From: Calliopsis andreniformis | Lineage: Eukaryota; Arthropoda; Insecta; Hymenoptera; Andrenidae | Length of the DNA: 64,000 nt | Assembly (NCBI RefSeq): GCF_051401765.1 | Contig: NW_027480440.1 | Coordinates: 2,542,001-2,606,000, forward strand | Direction: 5' to 3' | Shown here: piece after piece, positions 11,380-23,925 of the stretch | Layout of the letters: each line of letters begins with the position of its first letter | Position numbering within the stretch: position 1 is the first letter of the stretch | The notes under the pieces: generated by a model | Database searches by the model: none | What the model was told of the DNA's origin: nothing | The model's input: the letters and a program-made list of their open reading frames with translations, nothing else | Translations under genes and position numbers: made by a program

Positions 11380-14100
11380 GAGGATTGAGGATTGAAGATT
11401 GAGGATTGAGGATTGAGGTTTGAGAGTTGAAGATTGAGTATTGAGGATTGAAGATTCAGGATTGAGGACTGAGGATTGAGGATTGAGGATTGACGATTGA
11501 AGATTGAGGATTGGGTATTGAGGATTGAAGAATGAGGACTGAGGATTGAGGATTGAGGATTGAGGATTGAAGATTGAGTATTGAGGATTGAAGATTGAGG
11601 ATTGAGGATTGAGTATTGAGGATTGAGGATTGAGGATTGAGGATTGAGGATTGAGGACTGAGGATTGAAGATTGAGGATTGAGGATTGAGGATTAAAGGT
11701 TGAGCATTGAGGATTGAAGATTGAGGATTGATGATTGAGGATTGAGGATTGAGGATTGAGGATTGAGGACTGAATATTGAAGATTGAGGATTGATGATTG
11801 AGGATTGAGTATTGAGGATTGAGGATTGAGTATTGGGGATTGCGGATTGAACATTGAGGATTGAGGATTGAGGATTGAGGATTGAGGATTGTGGATTGAG
11901 GATTGAGGAATGAGTATTGAAGATTGAGGATTGGGGATTGAGGATTGAGGATTGAGGATTGAGGATTGAGGATTGAGGATTGAGAATTGAGGATTGAAGA
12001 TTGAGTATTGAGGATTGAAGATTTGCGGATTGAGGATTGAGGATTGAGGATTGAGGATTGAGGATTGAGGATTGAGGATTGAGGATTGAAGATTGAGGAT
12101 TGAGGATTGAGGATTAAAGGTTGAGCATTGAGGATTGAAGATTGAGGATTGATGATTGAGGATTGAGGATTGAGGATTGAGGATTGAGGATTGAGTATTG
12201 AAGATTGAGGATTGATGATTGAGGATGGAGGATTGAGGATTGAGGATTGAGTATTGGGGATTGAGGAATTGAAGATTGAGGATTTGTTGTTGAGGATTGA
12301 AGAATGAGGATTGAGGATTGAGGATTGAGGATTGAGGATTGAGGATTGAAGATTGAGTATTGAGGATTGAAGATTGAGGATTGAGAATTGGGGATTGATG
12401 ATTGAAGATTGAGTATTGAGGATTGAGGATTGACAACTGATTGTTGAGGACTGATGGCTGAATATTGAGGATTCAGGATTGAGGATTCAGAATTGAGGTT
12501 TGAGGACTGAGGATTGAGGATTGAGGATTGAGGATTGAAGATTGAATGTTGATGATCGAAGATTGAGGATTGAGGATTGAGGGTTGTGTATTGAGGACGA
12601 GGACTGAAGGGTTGTGTATTGATGTTTGAGGTCTGAGGATTGAGGATTGAGGATTGAGAATAGAGGATTGAGGATTGAGGAATGAAGATTGAGGATTTGG
12701 TGTTGAGGATTGAAGAATGAGGATTGAGGATTGAGGATTGAGGATTGATGTTTGAGGTCTGAGGATTGAGGATAGAGGATTGAGAATTGAGGATTGAGGA
12801 TTGAGGATTGAGGATCGAGGATTGACGATTCAGGATTGAGGATTCAGAATTGAGGATTCATAATTGTGGTTCGAGGACAGAGGATTGACTCTTGAGGATT
12901 GAGGATTGAGGATTGAGTATTGAGGATTGAGGATTGAGGATTTAAGATTGAGGATTGGGTATTGAGGATTGAACATTGAGGATTGAGGATTGAGGATTGA
13001 GGATTGAGGATTGAAGATTGAATATTGATGATTGAAGGTTGAGGATTGAGGATTGAGGGTTGTGGATTCAGGACGAGGACTGAGGGTTGAATATTGATGT
13101 TTGAGGTCTGAGGATTGAGGATAGATGATTGAGAATTGAGGATTGAGGATTGAGGATTGAAGATTGAGGATTGGGTATTGAGGATTGAAGAATGAGGACT
13201 GAGGATTGAGGATTGAGGATTGAGGATTGAAGATTGAGTATTGAGTGTTGAGGATTGAAGATTGAGGATTGAGGATTGAGGATTGAGGAATGAGGATTGA
13301 GGATTGAGGATTGAGGATTGAGGATTGAGGATTGAAGATTGAGTATTGAGGATTGAAGATTGAGGATTGAGGATTGAGGATTGAGGATTGAGGATTGAGG
13401 ATTGAGGATTGAGGATTGAGGATTGAGGATTGACAACTGATTGTTGAGGACTGAGGGCTGAAATTGAGGATTCAGGATTGAGGATTCAGAATTGAGGTTT
13501 GAGGACTGACGATTGAGGATTGAGGATTGAAGATTGAATATTGATGATCGAAGATTGAGGATTGAGGATTGAGGGTTGTGTATTGAGGACGAGGACTGAG
13601 GGTTGAGTATTGATGTTTGAGGTCTGAGGATTGAGGATTGAGGATTGAGCATAGAGGATTGAGGATTGAGGAATGAAGATTGAGGATTTGGTGTTGAGGA
13701 TTGAAGAATGAGGATTGAGGATTGAGGATTGAGGATTGAGGATTGAAGATTGAGTATTGAGGATTGAAGGTTGAGGATTGAGGATTGAGGATTGAGGATT
13801 GAGGATTGAGGATTGAGGATTGAGTATTGAGGATTGAGGATTGAGGATTGAGGATTGAGGATTGAGGATTGAGAATTGAGGATTGAGGATTGAGGATTGA
13901 AGATTGAGAATTGGGTATTGAGGATTGAAGAATGAGGATTGAGGATTGAGGATTGAGGCCTGAGGATTGAGAATTGAGAACTGAGGATGAGGACTGAGGG
14001 CTGAGGGTTGAGGTTTGAGGAAGCAGGATTGGGTGTTGAGGATTGAGGATTGAGGTTTGAGGATTGAGGATTGAGTACTGAAGATTGAAGATTGATGACT
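11380..14100. repeat. Array segment paralogous to about 32.06-34.9 kb
   Basis: The landmark at 12,434 pairs with 33,117 (offset 20,683). The offset falls from 20,684 by one base because this copy has an 8-mer near 12,266 where the partner has a heptamer. The landmark at 13,434 and its partner at 34,572 are both followed by the same 6-mer (GAAATT). Between these two landmarks the partner is 455 bp longer. Confidence 0.82.
12855..12897 (+). repeat. F element 5
   Basis: 421 bp after the landmark at 12,434; its partner at 33,538 has the same 421-bp spacing. Confidence 0.88.
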
Positions 14101-14507
14101 GAGGATTGAGCATTGAGGATTGAGGACTGAGGGCTGAAGATTGAGGATTCAGTATTGAGGATTCAGGATTGTGGTTTGAGGACAGAGGATTGAGGATTGA
14201 GGATTGAGGATTGAGGATTGAGGATTGCGGATTGAAGATTGAGGATTGAGGATGGAGGATTGAGGATTGAGGATTGAGTATTGGGGATTGAGGATTGAAG
14301 ATTGAGGATTTGTTGTTGAGGATTGAAGAATGAGGATTGAGGATTGAGGATTGAGGATTGAGGATTGAAGATTGAGTATTGAGGATTGAAGATTGAGGAT
14401 TGAGGATTTGGGATTTAGGATTGAGGATTGAGGATTGAGGATTGACGATTGACAACTGATTGTTGAGGACTGAGGGCTGAAGATTGAGGATTGAGGATTG
14501 AGGATTG

Positions 14508-15686
14508 AAGATTGAGGATTGGGTATTCAGGATTGAAGAATGAGGATTGAGGATTGAGGATTGAGGATTGAGGATTGAAGATTGAATAATGATGATTGAA
14601 GGTTGAGGATTGAGGATTGAGGGTTGTGGATTCAGGACGAGGACTGAGGGTTGAGTATTGATGTTTGAGGTCTGAGGATTGAGGATAGATGATTGAGAAT
14701 TGAGGATTGAGGATTGTGGATAGAAGATTGAATATTGATGATTGAAGATTGATGATTGAGGATTGAGAGTTGTGGATTGAGGACGAGGACTGAGGGTTGA
14801 GTATTGATGTCTGAGGTCTGAGGATTGAGGATTGAGGATCGAGAATTGAGGATTGAGGATTGAGGACTGAAGATTGAGGATTGGGTATTGAGGATTGAAG
14901 AATGAGGACTGAGGATTGAGGATTGAGGATTGAGGATTGAAGATTGAGTATTGAGGATTGAAGATTGAGGATTGAGGACTGAGGATTGAGGATTGAGGAT
15001 TGAGGATTGAGGATTGAGTATTGAGGATTGAGAATTGAGGATTGAGGATTGAAGATTGAGTATTGAGGATTGAAGATTGAGGATTGAGGATTGAGGATTG
15101 AGGATTGAGGATTGAGGATTGAGGATTGAGGATTGATGTTTGAGGTCTGAGTATTGAGGATAGAGGATTGAGAATTGAGGATTGAGGATTGAGGATTGAG
15201 GATTGAGGATTGAGGATTGAGGATTGAGGATTGATGTTTGAGGTCTGAGTATTGAGGATAGAGGATTGAGAATTGAGGATTGAGGATTGAGGATTGAGGA
15301 TTGAGGATTGAGGATTGAGGATTGAGGATGGAGGATTGAGGATTGAGGATTGAGTATTGGGGATTGAGGATTGAAGATTGAGGATTTGTTGTTGAGGATT
15401 GAAGATTGAGGATTGAGGATTGAGGATTGAGTATTGAGGATTGAGAATTGAGGATTGAGGATTGAAGATTGAGTATTGAGGATTGAAGATTGAGGATTGA
15501 GGATTGAGGATTGAGGATTGAGGATTGAGGACTGAAGATTGAATATTGATGATTGAAGATTGAGGATTGGGGTTTGAGGGATGTGGATTGGGGACCAGGA
15601 CTGAGGGTTGAATATTGACGTTTGAGGTCTGAGGATTGAGGATTGAGGATTTAGAATTGAGGATTGAGGATTGAGGATTGAAGATT
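14508..15686. repeat. Module M, copy 2
   Basis: Offset 11,790 from copy 1. The shared GGGTATT CAGGATT junction is at 14,521. In this copy the module leads directly into the right member of the 15,672-bp pair at 15,673, so its right flank differs from that of copies 1 and 3. Confidence 0.8.
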
Positions 15687-17282
15687 GAGGATTGGGTATG
15701 GAGGATTGAAGAATGAGGATTGAGGATTGCGGATTGAAGATTGAGGATTGAGGATTGAGGATTGAGGATTGAGGATTGAGGACTGAGGATTGAAGATTGA
15801 GGATTGAGGATTGAGGACTGAAGATTGAGTATTGACGATTGAAGATTGATGATTGAGGATTGAGGGTTATGGATTGAGGACGAGGACTGAGGGTTGAGTA
15901 TTGATGTCTGAGGTCTGAGGATTGAGGATCGAGGATTGAGAATTGAGGATTGAGGATTGAGGATTGAAGATTGAGGATTGGGTATTGAGGATTGAATAAT
16001 GAGCATTGAGGATTGAGGATTAAGGATTGAGGATTGAAGATTGAGGATTGAGGATTGAGGTTTGAGTGTTGAAGATTGAGTATTGAGGATTGAAGATTCA
16101 GGATTGAGGACTGAGGATTGAGGATTGAGGATTGACGATTGAAGATTGAGGATTGGGTATTGAGGATTGAAGAATGAGGACTGAGGATTGAGGATTGAGG
16201 ATTGAGGATTGAAGATTGAGTATTGAGGATTGAAGATTGAGGATTGAGGATTGAGGATTGAGGATTGAGGATTGAGGATTGAGGATTGAGGACTGAGGAT
16301 TGAAGATTGAGGATTGAGGATTGAGGATTAAAGGTTGAGGATTGAGGATTGAAGATTGAGGATTGATGATTGAGGATTGAGGATTGAGGATTGAGGATTG
16401 TGGACTGAATATTGAAGATTGAGGATTGATGATTGTGGATTGAGTATTGAGGATTGAGGATTGAGTATTGGGGATTGCGGATTGAACATTGAGGATTGAG
16501 GATTGAGGATTGAGGATTGAGGATTGTGGATTGAGGATTGAGGATTGAGTATTGAAGATTGAGGATTGGGGATTGAGGGTTGAGGATTGAGGATTGAGGA
16601 TTGAGGATTGAGGATTGAGGATTGAGGATTGAGGGTTGTGTATTGAGGACGAGGACTGAGGGTTGAGTATTGATGTTTGAGGTCTGAGGATTGAAGATTG
16701 AGGATTTGTGGTTGAGGATTGAAGAATGAGGATTGAGGATTGAGGATTGAGGATTGAGGATTGAAGATTGAGTATTGAGGATTGAAGATTGAGGATTGAG
16801 AATTGGGGATTGATGATTGAGGATTGAGTATTGAGGATTGAGGATTGACAACTGATTGTTGAGGACTGATGGCTGAAGATTGAGGATTCAGGATTGAGGA
16901 TTCAGAATTGAGGTTTGAGGACTGAGGATTGAGGATTGAGGATTGAGGATTGAAGATTGAATATTGATGATCGAAGATTGAGGATTGAGGATTGAGGGTT
17001 GTGTATTGAGGACGAGGACTGAGGGTTGAGTATTGATGTTTGAGGTCTGAGGATTGAGGATTGAGGATTGAGAATAGAGGATTGAGGATTGAGGAATGAA
17101 GATTGAGGATTTGGTGTTGAGGATTGAAGAATGAGGATTGAGGATTGAGGATTGAGGATTGAGGATTGAGGATTGATGTTTGAGGTCTGAGGATTGAGGA
17201 TAGAGGATTGAGAACTGAGGATTGAGGATTGAGGATTGAGGATTGAGGATTGAGGATTCAGGATTGAGGATTCAGAATTGAG

Positions 17283-17325
17283 GATTCATAATTGTGGTTC
17301 GAGGACAGAGGATTGACTCTTGAGG
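17283..17325 (+). repeat. F element 6
   Basis: 15,672-bp counterpart of F element 1; 434 bp after the landmark at 16,849. Confidence 0.88.
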
Positions 17326-18389
17326 ATTGAGGATTGAGGATTGAGTATTGAGGATTGAGGATTGAGGATTTAAGATTGAGGATTGGGTATTGAGGATTGA
17401 ACATTGAGGATTGAGGATTGAGGATTGAGTATTGAGGACTGAAGATTGAATATTGATGATTGAAGATTGAGGATTAGGGATTGAGGGATGTGGATTGGGG
17501 ACCAGGACTGAGGGTTGAATATTGACGTTTGAGGTCTGAGGATTGAGGATTGAGGATTGAGAATTGAGGATTGAGGATTGAGGATTGAAGATTGAGGATT
17601 GGGTATTGAGGATTGAAGAATGAGGATTGAGGATTGAGGATTGAGGCCTGAGGATTGAGAATTGAGAACTGAGGATGAGGACTGAGCGCTGAGGGTTGAG
17701 GTTTGAGGAATGAGGATTGGGGGTTGAGGATTGAGGATTGAGGATTGAGGATTGAGTACTGAAGATTGAGTATTGATGACTGAGGATTGAGGATTGAGGA
17801 TTGAGGGTTATGGATTGAGGACGAGGACTGAGGGTTGAGTATTGATGTCTGAGGTCTGAGGATTGAGGATCGAGGATTGAGAATTGAGGATTGAGGACTG
17901 AGGATTGAAGATTGAGGATTGAGGATTGAGGACTGAAGATTGAGTATTGACGATTGAAGATTGATGATTGAGGATTGAGGGTTATGGATTGAGGACGAGG
18001 ACTGAGGGTTGAGTATTGATGTCTGAGGTCTGAGGATTGAGGATCGAGGATTGAGAATTGAGGATTGAGGATTGAGGATTGAAGATTGAGGATTGGGTAT
18101 TGAGGATTGAATAATGAGCATTGAGGATTGAGGATTAAGGATTGAGGATTGAAGATTGAGGATTGAGGATTGAGGTTTGAGGGTTGAAGATTGAGTATTG
18201 AGGATTGAAGATTCAGGATTGAGGACTGAGGATTGAGGATTGAGGATTGACGATTGAAGATTGAGGATTGGGTATTGAGGATTGAAGAATGAGGACTGAG
18301 GATTGAGGATTGAGCATTGAGGATTGAAGATTGAGTATTGAGGATTGAAGATTGAGGATTGAGGATTGAGGATTGAGGATTGAGGATTG

Positions 18390-19568
18390 AAGATTGAGGA
18401 TTGGGTATTCAGGATTGAAGAATGAGGATTGAGGATTGAGGATTGAGGATTGAGGATTGAAGATTGAATAATGATGATTGAAGGTTGAGGATTGAGGATT
18501 GAGGGTTGTGGATTCCGGACGAGGACTGAGGGTTGAGTATTGATGTTTGAGGTCTGAGGATTGAGGATAGATGATTGAGAATTGAGGATTGAGGATTGTG
18601 GATAGAAGATTGAATATTGATGATTGAAGATTGATGATTGAGGATTGAGAGTTGTGGATTGAGGACGAGGACTGAGGGTTGAGTATTGATGTCTGAGGTC
18701 TGAGGATTGAGGATTGAGGATCGAGAATTGAGGATTGAGGATTGAGGACTGAAGATTGAGGATTGGGTATTGAGGATTGAAGAATGAGGACTGAGGATTG
18801 AGGATTGAGGATTGAGGATTGAAGATTGAGTATTGAGGATTGAAGATTGAGGATTGAGGACTGAGGATTGAGGATTGAGGATTGAGGATTGAGGATTGAG
18901 TATTGAGGATTGAGAATTGAGGATTGAGGATTGAAGATTGAGTATTGAGGATTGAAGATTGAGGATTGAGGATTGAGGATTGAGGATTGAGGATTGAGGA
19001 TTGAGGATTGAGGATTGATGTTTGAGGTCTGAGTATTGAGGATAGAGGATTGAGAATTGAGGATTGAGGATTGAGGATTGAGGATTGAGGATTGAGGATT
19101 GAGGATTGAGGATTGATGTTTGAGGTCTGAGTATTGAGGATAGAGGATTGAGAATTGAGGATTGAGGATTGAGGATTGAGGATTGAGGATTGAGGATTGA
19201 GGATTGAGGATGGAGGATTGAGGATTGAGGATTGAGTATTGGGGATTGAGGATTGAAGATTGAGGATTTGTTGTTGAGGATTGAAGATTGAGGATTGAGG
19301 ATTGAGGATTGAGTATTGAGGATTGAGAATTGAGGATTGAGGATTGAAGATTGAGTATTGAGGATTGAAGATTGAGGATTGAGGATTGAGGATTGAGGAT
19401 TGAGGATTGAGGACTGAAGATTGAATATTGATGATTGAAGATTGAGGATTGGGGTTTGAGGGATGTGGATTGGGGACCAGGACTGAGGGTTGAATATTGA
19501 CGTTTGAGGTCTGAGGATTGAGGATTGAGGATTTAGAATTGAGGATTGAGGATTGAGGATTGAAGATT
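18390..19568. repeat. Module M, copy 3
   Basis: Offset 15,672 from copy 1. It carries C at 18,516 where copies 1 and 2 have A, which creates a CpG and removes a minus-strand TGA. Confidence 0.8.
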
Positions 19569-20878
19569 GAGGATTGGGTATTGAGGATTGAATAATGAGC
19601 ATTGAGGATTGAGGATTAAGGATTGAGGATTGAAGATTGAGGATTGAGGATTGAGGTTTGAGTGTTGAAGATTGAGTATTGAGGATTGAAGATTCAGGAT
19701 TGAGGACTGAGGATTGAGGATTGAGGATTGACGATTGAAGATTGAGGATTGGGTATTGAGGATTGAAGAATGAGGACTGAGGATTGAGGATTGAGGATTG
19801 AGGATTGAAGATTGAGTATTGAGGATTGAAGATTGAGGATTGAGGATTGAGGATTGAGGATTGAGGATTGAGGATTGAGGATTGAGGACTGAGGATTGAA
19901 GATTGAGGATTGAGGATTGAGGATTAAAGGTTGAGGATTGAGGATTGAAGATTGAGGATTGATGATTGAGGATTGAGGATTGAGGATTGAGGATTGTGGA
20001 CTGAATATTGAAGATTGAGGATTGATGATTGTGGATTGAGTATTGAGGATTGAGGATTGAGTATTGGGGATTGCGGATTGAACATTGAGGATTGAGGATT
20101 GAGGATTGAGGATTGAGGATTGTGGATTGAGGATTGAGGATTGAGTATTGAAGATTGAGGATTGGGGATTGAGGATTGAGGATTGAGGATTGAGGATTGA
20201 GGATTGAGGATTGAGGATTGAGGATTGAGGGTTGTGTATTGAGGACGAGGACTGAGGGTTGAGTATTGATGTTTGAGGTCTGAGGATTGAAGATTGAGGA
20301 TTTGTGGTTGAGGATTGAAGAATGAGGATTGAGGATTGAGGATTGAGGATTGAGGATTGAAGATTGAGTATTGAGGATTGAAGATTGAGGATTGAGAATT
20401 GGGGATTGATGATTGAGGATTGAGTATTGAGGATTGAGGATTGACAACTGATTGTTGAGGACTGATGGCTGAAGATTGAGGATTCAGGATTGAGGATTCA
20501 GAATTGAGGTTTGAGGACTGAGGATTGAGGATTGAGGATTGAGGATTGAAGATTGAATATTGATGATCGAAGATTGAGGATTGAGGATTGAGGGTTGTGT
20601 ATTGAGGACGAGGACTGAGGGTTGAGTATTGATGTTTGAGGTCTGAGGATTGAGGATTGAGGATTGAGAATAGAGGATTGAGGATTGAGGAATGAAGATT
20701 GAGGATTTGGTGTTGAGGATTGAAGAATGAGGATTGAGGATTGAGGATTGAGGATTGAGGATTGAGGATTGATGTTTGAGGTCTGAGGATTGAGGATAGA
20801 GGATTGAGAACTGAGGATTGAGGATTGAGGATTGAGGATTGAGGATTGAGGATTCAGGATTGAGGATTCAGAATTGAG

Positions 20879-20921
20879 GATTCATAATTGTGGTTCGAGG
20901 ACAGAGGATTGACTCTTGAGG
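20879..20921 (+). repeat. F element 7
   Basis: 15,672-bp counterpart of F element 2; 434 bp after the landmark at 20,445. Confidence 0.88.
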
Positions 20922-23000
20922 ATTGAGGATTGAGGATTGAGTATTGAGGATTGAGGATTGAGGATTTAAGATTGAGGATTGGGTATTGAGGATTGAACAT
21001 TGAGGATTGAGGATTGAGGATTGAGTATTGAGGACTGAAGATTGAATATTGATGATTGAAGATTGAGGATTAGGGATTGAGGGATGTGGATTGGGGACCA
21101 GGACTGAGGGTTGAATATTGACGTTTGAGGTCTGAGGATTGAGGATTGAGGATTGAGAATTGAGGATTGAGGATTGAGGATTGAAGATTGAGGATTGGGT
21201 ATTGAGGATTGAAGAATGAGGATTGAGGATTGAGGATTGAGGCCTGAGGATTGAGAATTGAGAACTGAGGATGAGGACTGAGCGCTGAGGGTTGAGGTTT
21301 GAGGAATGAGGATTGGGGGTTGAGGATTGAGGATTGAGGATTGAGGATTGAGTACTGAAGATTGAGTATTGATGACTGAGGATTGAGGATTGAGGATTGA
21401 GGGTTATGGATTGAGGACGAGGACTGAGGGTTGAGTATTGATGTCTGAGGTCTGAGGATTGAGGATCGAGGATTGAGAATTGAGGATTGAGGACTGAGGA
21501 TTGAAGATTGAGGATTGAGGATTGAGGACTGAAGATTGAGTATTGACGATTGAAGATTGATGATTGAGGATTGAGGGTTATGGATTGAGGACGAGGACTG
21601 AGGGTTGAGTATTGATGTCTGAGGTCTGAGGATTGAGGATCGAGGATTGAGAATTGAGGATTGAGGATTGAGGATTGAAGATTGAGGATTGGGTATTGAG
21701 GATTGAATAATGAGCATTGAGGATTGAGGATTAAGGATTGAGGATTGAAGATTGAGGATTGAGGATTGAGGTTTGAGGGTTGAAGATTGAGTATTGAGGA
21801 TTGAAGATTCAGGATTGAGGACTGAGGATTGAGGATTGAGGATTGACGATTGAAGATTGAGGATTGGGTATTGAGGATTGAAGAATGAGGACTGAGGATT
21901 GAGGATTGAGCATTGAGGATTGAAGATTGAGTATTGAGGATTGAAGATTGAGGATTGAGGATTGAGGATTGAGGATTGAGGATTGAGGATTGAGGATTGA
22001 GGATTGAGGACTGAGGATTGAAGATTGAGGATTGAGGATTGAGGATTAAAGGTTGAGGATTGAGGATTGAAGATTGAGGATTGATGATTGAGGATTGAGG
22101 ATTGAGGATTGAGGATTGAGGACTGAATATTGAAGATTGAGGATTGATGATTGTGGATTGAGTATTGAGGATTGAGGATTGAGTATTGGGGATTGCGGAT
22201 TGAACATTGAGGATTGAGGATTGAGGATTGAGGATTGAGGATTGTGGATTGAGGATTGAGGATTGAGTATTGAAGATTGAGGATTGGGGATTGAGGATTG
22301 AGGATTGAGGATTGAGGATTGAGGATTGAGGATTGAGGATTGAGGATTGAGGGTTGTGTATTGAGGACGAGGACTGAGGGTTGAGTATTGATGTTTGAGG
22401 TCTGAGGATTGAAGATTGAGGATTTGTGGTTGAGGATTGAAGAATGAGGATTGAGGATTGAGGATTGAGGATTGAGGATTGAAGATTGAGTATTGAGGAT
22501 TGAAGATTGAGGATTGAGAATTGGGGATTGATGATTGAGGATTGAGTATTGAGGATTGAGGATTGACAACTGATTGTTGAGGACTGATGGCTGAAGATTG
22601 AGGATTCAGGATTGAGGATTCAGAATTGAGGTTTGAGGACTGAGGATTGAGGATTGAGGATTGAGGATTGAAGATTGAATATTGATGATCGAAGATTGAG
22701 GATTGAGGATTGAGGGTTGTGTATTGAGGACGAGGACTGAGGGTTGAGTATTGATGTTTGAGGTCTGAGGATTGAGGATTGAGGATTGAGAATAGAGGAT
22801 TGAGGATTGAGGAATGAAGATTGAAGATTTGGTGTTGTGGATTGAAGAATGAGGATTGAGGATTGAGGATTGAGGATTGAGGATTGAGGATTGATGTTTG
22901 AGGTCTGAGGATTGAGGATAGAGGATTGAGAACTGAGGATTGAGGATTGAGGATTGAGGATTGAGGATTGAGTATTCAGGATTGAGGATTCAGAATTGAG

Positions 23001-23043
23001 GATTCATAATTGTGGTTCGAGGACAGAGGATTGACTCTTGAGG
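23001..23043 (+). repeat. F element 8
   Basis: 434 bp after the landmark at 22,567 and 784 bp before S element 3. Confidence 0.88.
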
Positions 23044-23784
23044 ATTGAGGATTGAGGATTGAGTATTGAGGATTGAGGATTGAGGATTTAAGATTGAGGA
23101 TTGGGTATTGAGGATTGAACATTGAGGATTGAGGATTGAGGATTGAGGATTGAGGACTGAAGATTGAATATTGATGATTGAAGATTGAGGATTAGGGATT
23201 GAGGGATGTGGATTGGGGACCAGGACTGAGGGTTGAATATTGACGTTTGAGGTCTGAGGATTGAGGATTGAGGATTGAGAATTGAGGATTGAGGATTGAG
23301 GATTGAAGATTGAGGATTGGGTATTGAGGATTGAAGAATGAGGATTGAGGATTGAGGATTGAGGCCTGAGGATTGAGAATTGAGAACTGAGGATGAGGAC
23401 TGAGCGCTGAGGGTTGAGGTTTGAGGAATGAGGATTGGGGGTTGAGGATTGAGGATTGAGGATTGAGGATTGAGGATTGAGTACTGAAGATTGAGTATTG
23501 ATGACTGAGGATTGAGGATTGAGGATTGTGGATTGAGGGTTGAGGATTGAGGATTGAAGATTGAGTATTGAGGATTGAAGATTGAGGATTGAGTATTGAG
23601 GATCGAGGATTGAGAGTGAGGGCTGAGGATTGAGAGTGAGGGCTGTGGGTTGAGGGTTGAGGTTTGAGGATTTAGGACTGAGGATTGAGGATTGATGATT
23701 GAGTATTGAGGATTGAAGATTGAGGATTGAGGATTGAGGACTGAGGATTGAGGATTGAGGATTGAGGATTGAAAATTGAGGACT

Positions 23785-23925
23785 GGGGACTGAGTGTTGA
23801 TGGTTGAGTGATGAGAATTGGTGTTTGTGGATAGAGATTTAAAGATTGCAGATTGAGTATTGAGTATTGAGAACTGTGAATTGATGATATTCTATTGAGG
23901 ATTGAGAATTGACAACTGATTGTTG
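23785..23925 (+). repeat. S element 3, subtype A
   Basis: The 15,672-bp-offset counterpart of S element 1, 784 bp after F at 23,001. Confidence 0.9.

Larger units (their letters stand above)
9596..11380. repeat. HOR copy, right member of the 2,701/2,680-bp offset pair; also paired with 30,259 onward
   Basis: Besides the left partner at 6,895, this segment aligns with 30,259 onward. The offset is 20,663 at the landmark and 20,684 after the same 21-bp deletion. That deletion is therefore private to this copy. Confidence 0.88.

Noticed and set aside
13472..16006. Longest minus-strand open frame, 844 codons, low-complexity N-P-Q-S-S-I-L protein
   Set aside because: It is the stop-free reading of the heptamer. 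It has no domain, signal peptide or non-repeat terminus, and begins and ends wherever a variant heptamer happens to give ATG or a stop.
14632..16851. 739-codon minus-strand frame overlapping the previous one in another frame
   Set aside because: Two long overlapping frames on the same strand with the same composition show that openness is a property of the repeat, not of a gene.
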